Source: Thermoplasmata archaeon | GTDB lineage: Archaea > Thermoplasmatota > Thermoplasmata > Lutacidiplasmatales > UBA184 | Reading direction: 5' to 3' | Length of the DNA: 64,000 bases | Assembly (NCBI GenBank): GCA_027365105.1 | Contig: DAHXNZ010000001.1 | Span: 62,001 to 126,000 of the forward strand | In this document: piece by piece, positions 59,442 through 64,000 of the stretch | Position numbering within the stretch: the first letter of the stretch is position 1 | Layout of the letters: the number at the start of each line of letters is the position of its first letter | Notes under the pieces: generated by a model | What the model was told of the DNA's origin: nothing | What the model saw: only the letters and a program-made list of their open reading frames with translations | Database searches by the model: none | Position numbers and translations under genes: made by a program

Positions 59442-60234
59442 ATGGACCCAGCAGTCGAGGGAGCTCCGTCTCCGAAACGAACAGCAAGCACGGTACCCCC
59501 AGCTGGGACGACTCCCGCGCGGCGGCGGCCAGCCCGAACCGCCGGACGGGTGTCGAAGTGACCGAGCGGAGCAGCACGACCGCCTCGAGACCCTCGGCCC
59601 CGATCCAGCCGTGATCGGTGGCGTCCATCGCCCGGCGGGCGGCGGCCTCCAGACGGCCGAGAGGGTCCCGACGGGGAACCGTATAGATCGTGACCGCCCC
59701 CGGTCGGATCGGAACGATTCCCGAGAGCTCCTGGACCTCGACGATCTCGCCCGGCCCACCGCCCCGGACGACCCTCCCCACGGAGCCGGATCCGCCGCCG
59801 GGAAACGCCGTCAGGAGGCCGTCCCGCATGGCCAGGCGGACGCGGGCGGCCGGAGCCAACCGGCGTCCGGCCAGCGCCCGGGTCGACCGCACGATGCTGA
59901 GCCTCCCCAGCCTCTCCCCCATATCGACCACCAGGGCCTCGAGATGCGAGTGCAGCCAACCGACCCCGTGGACGGTGGGCCGGTAGCAGCCTTGGCGGAA
60001 CTCGGCGAGGTCCCGGCGGGCCAGGCCCCGGTACAGATGCGAGGTCGCCTGGACGGTGATGCCCATGGACCGGGCGGCATCCTGGAGGCGGCGGACCGGC
60101 TGCGTCGCACATTCGTACAGGAAGAGCAGGTCCGAAACCGCTCCGCTGCGACGCAGTTGCCGGAGGCCGACCGCGACCGGGGTTCGGGACGAACGGCGGG
60201 ACCGAGGCTCCTTCCGACGCCGAGCTCGATCCAT
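59257..60234 (-). CDS. Winged-helix regulator convergent with the importer operon
   Basis: 325 aa from the ATG at 60234; the longer track ORF adds unconserved sequence. 'AVSDLLFLYECATQPVRRLQ' to 'ATSHLYRGLARRDLAEFRQG' is a winged-helix DNA-binding domain of archaeal type. The middle domain ('VRSTRALAGRRLA', 'GEIVEVQELSGIVPIRPG') could sense a ligand. The last about 60 codons overlap the ATPase gene antisense by 185 bp and are Pro/Arg-rich, so the natural stop may lie elsewhere. A link to importer control is inferred. Confidence 0.6.
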   Translation of the reverse strand: MDRARRRKEPRSRRSSRTPVAVGLRQLRRSGAVSDLLFLYECATQPVRRLQDAARSMGITVQATSHLYRGLARRDLAEFRQGCYRPTVHGVGWLHSHLEALVVDMGERLGRLSIVRSTRALAGRRLAPAARVRLAMRDGLLTAFPGGGSGSVGRVVRGGGPGEIVEVQELSGIVPIRPGAVTIYTVPRRDPLGRLEAAARRAMDATDHGWIGAEGLEAVVLLRSVTSTPVRRFGLAAAARESSQLGVPCLLFVSETELPRLLGPFSDPGSAPVTVRPLEPTSLGPDPAPGGRRSVRPTRPPHPASQERRPPGAGDPGSSGPPAPP

Positions 60235-60692
60235 CTCCCGCGCCTCCCTGGGTCTCCCGATGAAGGGAGACGGAGCCCCCCTAATTAGCCGCCAGCCTCG
60301 GATACCCCTTAAGTTGGCCCAGGGGCCAACGGGCGACGGCACGACCTGGGAGCCCGAGGAACCTCGCGTCCCGTCGCTCCGCTCGGGCCCGACGGACGAC
60401 TCGACGTCCCTGGGGCGGGCGTGCCGCTCGCGGCGGGCCGCTTCCGACCAGGTTCTGGGCCCCAAGGGGCAAGGTTCGGGGGTACCCGCGGCGGGCCGCC
60501 CCGAACGGTTGCCGGGCCCCATCCACGGGAGCGTTCCCGGGCCCATCGACCCGACCCCACCCGAAGACCGCGACCGCCGGTTCCGGGCCCGGCCCGAGAT
60601 TCTGCGGGCCCTCGACCGGGGCTCCGAACGGCCTCGGGCCGGTCCGGCTCACCGCGCGGCGGACAGCGGACTCGGGGGACCGGGGCCGGGAA
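60235..60692. other. Intergenic region without a convincing gene
   Basis: About 460 bp between the regulator and uvrB. ORFs on both strands are Pro/Arg/Gly-rich shadows. A TATA-like CTAATTAG near 60285 on the minus strand may serve the regulator gene. Nothing else seen. Confidence 0.3.
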
Positions 60693-62726
60693 TCACCTAG
60701 GGCCCCGGCCTGCCTTGGGTGGGGCGGTCGGCCTCTGGAGGGCTCGAAGACGGTCCCGGATCCGGGCCGCCTCCTCGAACTCCAGCCGTTCCGCCGCCAG
60801 CCGCATCTCCTCCTCGAGATTCGCGATGACGAGCGGCATCCGCTCCTTCCAGGCGCGCCCGGAACCGCGGGCGGTCGCCTCCGGGGTCTCCGTAAGATCC
60901 TCCTCGGAGAGGATCGAGGTGACCTGCTTGCGGATCGACTCCGGAACGATCCCGTGGGCCCGGTTGTACTCCAGCTGGGCCTCGCGCCGCCGGGTCATCT
61001 CGGCCATCGCCCGGGCCATCGAACCGGTCACCCGGTCGGCGTAGAGCACGACCCTGCCCTGGACGTTCCGGCTGGCCCGACCGCTGGTCTGGATGAGCGA
61101 GCTCTCGCTGCGGAGGTAGCCCTCCTTGTCGGCATCGAGGACCCCGACGAAGCTGACTTCGGGCAGATCGAGCCCCTCCCGGAGGAGGTTGATCCCGACC
61201 AGAACGTCGAACCGGCCCAGCCGCAGGTCCCGGAGGATCTCGATCCGCTGGAGGGTCTCAATATCACTGTGGAGATAGCGGACCTTGAGCCCCTGCTGGA
61301 GGAGGTACTGGGCGAGCTCCTCGGCGGTGGCCTTGGTGAGGGTCGTCACCAGGGCACGGTCCCCGCGGGCGATGCACGCGCGCAGCTCCCGGAGCAGATC
61401 GGCGATGTGGCCCTCCAACGGACGCACCTCGACGGCGGGGTCGACGAGGCCGGTCGGCCGAATGATCTGCTCCACGATCCCGCGGGACATTTTCCGCTCG
61501 AAGGGGCCGGGGGTCGCCGAGACGAAGACCGCCTGCGGGATCCGGGCAAGGAACTCATCGAACTTGAGGGGGCGATTGTCCCGGCACGACGGGAGCCTCC
61601 AGCCGAACTCGACGAGGTTGTCCTTCCGGCTCCGGTCGCCTTTGAACATCCCCCCCAGCTGGGGAATGGTCACGTGCGACTCGTCGATGAAGACCAGGAA
61701 GTCGGGGGGGAAGAAATCGAGCAGGGTGTAGGGGGGCTCGCCGGCGGGGCGGCCGGAGAAGTACCGCGAATAGTTCTCGATGCCGCTGCAGTAGCCGGTC
61801 TCCCGGATCATCTCGAGGTCGTAGTCGGTCCGCCCCTGGAGCCGCTGCGCCTCGACGATTTTCTCGTGGGCCCGGAGCTCGGCGACCCGTTCCTCCTTCT
61901 CCCGCTCGATCGCGGCCAGGATGGTCCGCAGCTGCTCGTCCACGGTCAGGAAATGGGTCGCCGGGAAGATCGAGAGCCGGTGGAGCTCCTGCCGCTCCTC
62001 GCGGGTCACCGGGTCGAGTTCGGTGAGGCCGGCGATCTGGTCCCCCTCGAGCCGGATCCGGTGGACCGCCTCCCCCGCGCCCATCACATCGATCATCCCG
62101 CCCCGGACCCGGAACCGGCCCCGCTTGAGTTCGAGGTCGTTGCGGGTATAGCGCATCTTGACCAGACGTTCCATGAGGTCGCGTCGGCCAATCGCCTCGC
62201 CGACCTCCAGGTCGATGACGTTGGCCCGGTACTCCTCGGGCGAACCGAGCCCGTAGATGCAGCTCACGGAGGCGACGATGAGCACATCCCGTCGGGTGAG
62301 GAGCGCCTGTGTTGCCCGGTGGCGGAGCCGGTCGATCTCCTCGTTGACCGACGCGTCCTTCTCGATGTAGAGGTCGATCTGAGGGACGTAGGCTTCCGGC
62401 TGGTAGTAGTCGTAGTAGCTCACAAAGTACTCCACCGCGTTGTGGGGAAACAGCGAGCGGAATTCGCTCACCAGCTGCGCCGCGAGGGTCTTGTTGGGGC
62501 TGATCACCAAGGTCGGCCGCTGCACCCGCTGGACGGTGTGGGCCATCGTGAAGGTCTTCCCGCTGCCCGTGACGCCCAGGAGCGTCACGAGCTTCTCCCC
62601 GCGGCCGATCCGCTCGACGATCTCCTCAATCGCCCGGGGCTGGTCGCCCTGCGGCACCATCTCGGTTTCGAGTTGGAACCGGCCCGGCAGCTCCCGAGGT
62701 CGGGGCGGGGGGGGTGCGTCGTTCAT
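60693..62726 (-). CDS. uvrB: Excinuclease ABC subunit B
   Basis: 677 aa from the ATG at 62726; the longer track ORF runs into larE. It has Walker A 'GVTGSGKTF', the damage-verifying beta-hairpin region 'YYDYYQPEAYVP', helicase motifs 'FIDESHVT' and 'QTSGRASRN', and a C-terminal UVR motif ('LEEEMRLAAERLEFEEAARI') that binds UvrC. UvrB loads at lesions after UvrA. In archaea this system is limited to some lineages and was probably acquired from bacteria; uvrA and uvrC are not in the window. Confidence 0.97.
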   Translation of the reverse strand: MNDAPPPPRPRELPGRFQLETEMVPQGDQPRAIEEIVERIGRGEKLVTLLGVTGSGKTFTMAHTVQRVQRPTLVISPNKTLAAQLVSEFRSLFPHNAVEYFVSYYDYYQPEAYVPQIDLYIEKDASVNEEIDRLRHRATQALLTRRDVLIVASVSCIYGLGSPEEYRANVIDLEVGEAIGRRDLMERLVKMRYTRNDLELKRGRFRVRGGMIDVMGAGEAVHRIRLEGDQIAGLTELDPVTREERQELHRLSIFPATHFLTVDEQLRTILAAIEREKEERVAELRAHEKIVEAQRLQGRTDYDLEMIRETGYCSGIENYSRYFSGRPAGEPPYTLLDFFPPDFLVFIDESHVTIPQLGGMFKGDRSRKDNLVEFGWRLPSCRDNRPLKFDEFLARIPQAVFVSATPGPFERKMSRGIVEQIIRPTGLVDPAVEVRPLEGHIADLLRELRACIARGDRALVTTLTKATAEELAQYLLQQGLKVRYLHSDIETLQRIEILRDLRLGRFDVLVGINLLREGLDLPEVSFVGVLDADKEGYLRSESSLIQTSGRASRNVQGRVVLYADRVTGSMARAMAEMTRRREAQLEYNRAHGIVPESIRKQVTSILSEEDLTETPEATARGSGRAWKERMPLVIANLEEEMRLAAERLEFEEAARIRDRLRALQRPTAPPKAGRGPR

Positions 62727-63556
62727 TTCCGGGGAGCGCCGCTCCCGCCCCGATACCCCCGGGGGTCGATCGTGGCCGCGCGGAATCCTTGAGCCTTCAC
62801 GGCGGCTTCGACCCGCCCGGCCAGAGGGGCGGAGCCGAACCGCGCCAGCTCGTCCGCGCCCACCTCCACTCGGGCCGAGTCGCCCTGGACCCGGACGCGG
62901 ACCTGACGGAACCCGAGGGCCCGGAGCTTCGCCTCCGCCGCCGCAACCCGGCCAAGGAGGTCGGCCGTGATCGCCTGGCCGTGGGTGATCCGGGAGGCGA
63001 GACAGGCGTCGCTCGGGGCGTCCCAGTGGGGCAGGCCGCGCTGACGGGCCAGCTCCCGGACCTCGGCCTTCCCGAGGCCGGCGACGAGGAGAGGGTGCCA
63101 GAACCCGGCCGCCTCCATCGCGCGGATTCCCGGTCGGTCGTCCCCCAGGTCGTCCGTGTGGATCCCGTCCAGGTACTGACGGGCGCCCACCTGATCGCCC
63201 CGGGCCCGGAGGGCGGCCCCTTCCACCGTCCGGCAGAAGAAACACCGGTTCGCGGGATTGGCGCGGTACTCGGCGAGCTCCAGGGGGTTCGCCGGGAGCA
63301 GTTCGTGCGCGACTCCGATCGCCCGGGCTGTCGTGACCGCCCGGTCGATTTCGGCGGCGGAGACCGCGGGTCCGATCACCGTCAGGGCCCGGGCCTCCCG
63401 GCCGAGCGCCTCAAACGCCAGGGACGCGACCACCGCCGAATCGACTCCGCCCGAGAGCGCGACGACGGCCGGCCCCCCCGCCCGGATCCGGTCCAGGACC
63501 GACCCGAGGGAGAACGCCGAGGCTGCCGGCGTCTCGGGCAACGGTGCGGAGGCCAT
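62723..63556 (-). CDS. LarE-like PP-loop ATP-dependent sulfur transferase
   Basis: 277 aa, start at the ATG at 63556. The PP-loop 'ALSGGVDSAVVASLA' adenylates the substrate. Cysteines in 'NRCFFCRTVEG' and 'DACLASRITHG' are placed as in LarE proteins, where the latter corresponds to the sacrificial sulfur donor. LarE builds the nickel-pincer cofactor; larB and larC are not in the window, so a different sulfur-transfer role is possible. Its stop overlaps the uvrB start (ATGA). Confidence 0.85.
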   Translation of the reverse strand: MASAPLPETPAASAFSLGSVLDRIRAGGPAVVALSGGVDSAVVASLAFEALGREARALTVIGPAVSAAEIDRAVTTARAIGVAHELLPANPLELAEYRANPANRCFFCRTVEGAALRARGDQVGARQYLDGIHTDDLGDDRPGIRAMEAAGFWHPLLVAGLGKAEVRELARQRGLPHWDAPSDACLASRITHGQAITADLLGRVAAAEAKLRALGFRQVRVRVQGDSARVEVGADELARFGSAPLAGRVEAAVKAQGFRAATIDPRGYRGGSGAPRK

Positions 63557-63649
63557 CGGCGTCACCGAGCCGGGCGGTCCCCTTGACCGTTTCGGCCCCC
63601 GGGCGCAATCTGATAGGCCGGGGCCGACTCCTTCGAAGCCTCGACGATC

Positions 63650-64000
63650 ATGCCCGACGGCGAACGGTTCCTTGAATCCCTCGATCCGCGGCTCCGGGAG
63701 GCGGCACGCCGCCGCGGGATCGAGACGACGACGGAGATCCAGGAGCTGGCCGCTCCGGTGCTTCGGGGCGACTCCGATGCGCTCCTCCTCTCGCCGACCG
63801 GGACCGGCAAGACCGAGGCGGCGCTCCTGCCCCTGCTCGATGACCGTCTCCGGAACCCTTCGCCCCCGATCTCGATCATCTACGTCACCCCCCTGCGGGC
63901 GCTCAACCGGGACCTCGAGCAGCGCCTGACGGCCCTGGGCGGCGATGTCGGGCTGACCGTCGCGGTGCGTCATGGGGACACGTCCGCCGCCCAGCGGACC
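63650..64000 (+). CDS. Lhr-like superfamily 2 helicase (partial, 3' truncated by window)
   Basis: 117 codons to the window edge, absent from the ORF track. 'TTEIQELAAPVLRGDSDALL' (Q-motif region), motif I 'LLSPTGTGKTEAAL' and motif Ia 'IYVTPLRALNRDLEQRL' identify an Lhr/Ski2-like DEAD-box helicase, followed by 'AVRHGDTSAAQRT'. Archaeal Lhr proteins act in DNA repair or recombination. Divergent from larE with about 90 bp between. Confidence 0.88.
   Translation, partial: MPDGERFLESLDPRLREAARRRGIETTTEIQELAAPVLRGDSDALLLSPTGTGKTEAALLPLLDDRLRNPSPPISIIYVTPLRALNRDLEQRLTALGGDVGLTVAVRHGDTSAAQRT

Noticed and set aside
60954-62792. 612-aa plus-strand ORF
   Set aside because: Antisense to uvrB; acidic and Pro-rich composition with no domain.

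Overview
The window reads as a high-G+C archaeal chromosome, most plausibly of the Thermoplasmata. It carries a SUI1/aIF1 initiation factor, TATA boxes about 25-40 nt upstream of start codons with little or no leader, a tRNA-Trp gene whose intron sits in a bulge-helix-bulge fold, and a surface protein with the 'FKESGLPAGKSW'-type motif seen in Thermoplasmata surface proteins. The lineage is an inference from these traits, not from a database match.

Left chromosomal flank (1-22976): the end of an AHSA1-like protein; a GcvH-like/TusA-like fusion beside a two-domain sulfurtransferase; aIF1; an ABC-2 exporter (ATPase plus two permeases); an IscA/HesB-like protein; then a tightly coupled heme operon hemA-hemC-hemD-hemB-hemQ-hemL-hemE-hemH. 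After it come a flippase, a VOC protein, three related membrane-anchored surface proteins interrupted by a decayed IS110 transposase, small membrane proteins and a FUSC-family protein.

Integrated element (22977-55650, about 32.7 kb): a tyrosine integrase runs into the 3' end of an intron-containing tRNA-Trp, and a 15-bp copy of that tRNA end lies 32.66 kb to the left, so both ends can be placed. The element has four zones. (a) A left block of coupled small genes with an inverted-iteron cluster, an RHH/coiled-coil protein, a Mom-like acetyltransferase-fold protein and an ASCH protein. (b) A 14.8-kb rightward operon of two larger membrane proteins, three small related membrane proteins, two giant surface proteins (1573 and 1389 aa), tail-anchored proteins, a pI/Zot-like P-loop ATPase and a serine recombinase. 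(c) A cargo zone with transposase scars, unknown genes and a methyltransferase/Mrr-type restriction pair. (d) A divergent pair of RHH proteins around a palindromic operator, followed by about 20 mostly ATGA-coupled small genes (many zinc ribbons, one glycosyltransferase) ending in the integrase. I see no relaxase, VirB4/TraD ATPase, terminase, HK97 capsid or DNA polymerase. Zone (b) looks most like a virion or envelope-assembly module of an undescribed membrane-associated (filamentous or pleomorphic) archaeal provirus; this is the main discovery candidate.

Right chromosomal flank (55638-64000): tRNA-Trp, a BtuF/BtuC/BtuD-type metallophore or heme/cobalamin importer with a convergent winged-helix regulator, uvrB overlapping a larE-like gene, and the start of an Lhr-like helicase.

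Most ORF-track entries in the G+C-rich flanks are antisense or out-of-frame shadows and are omitted.
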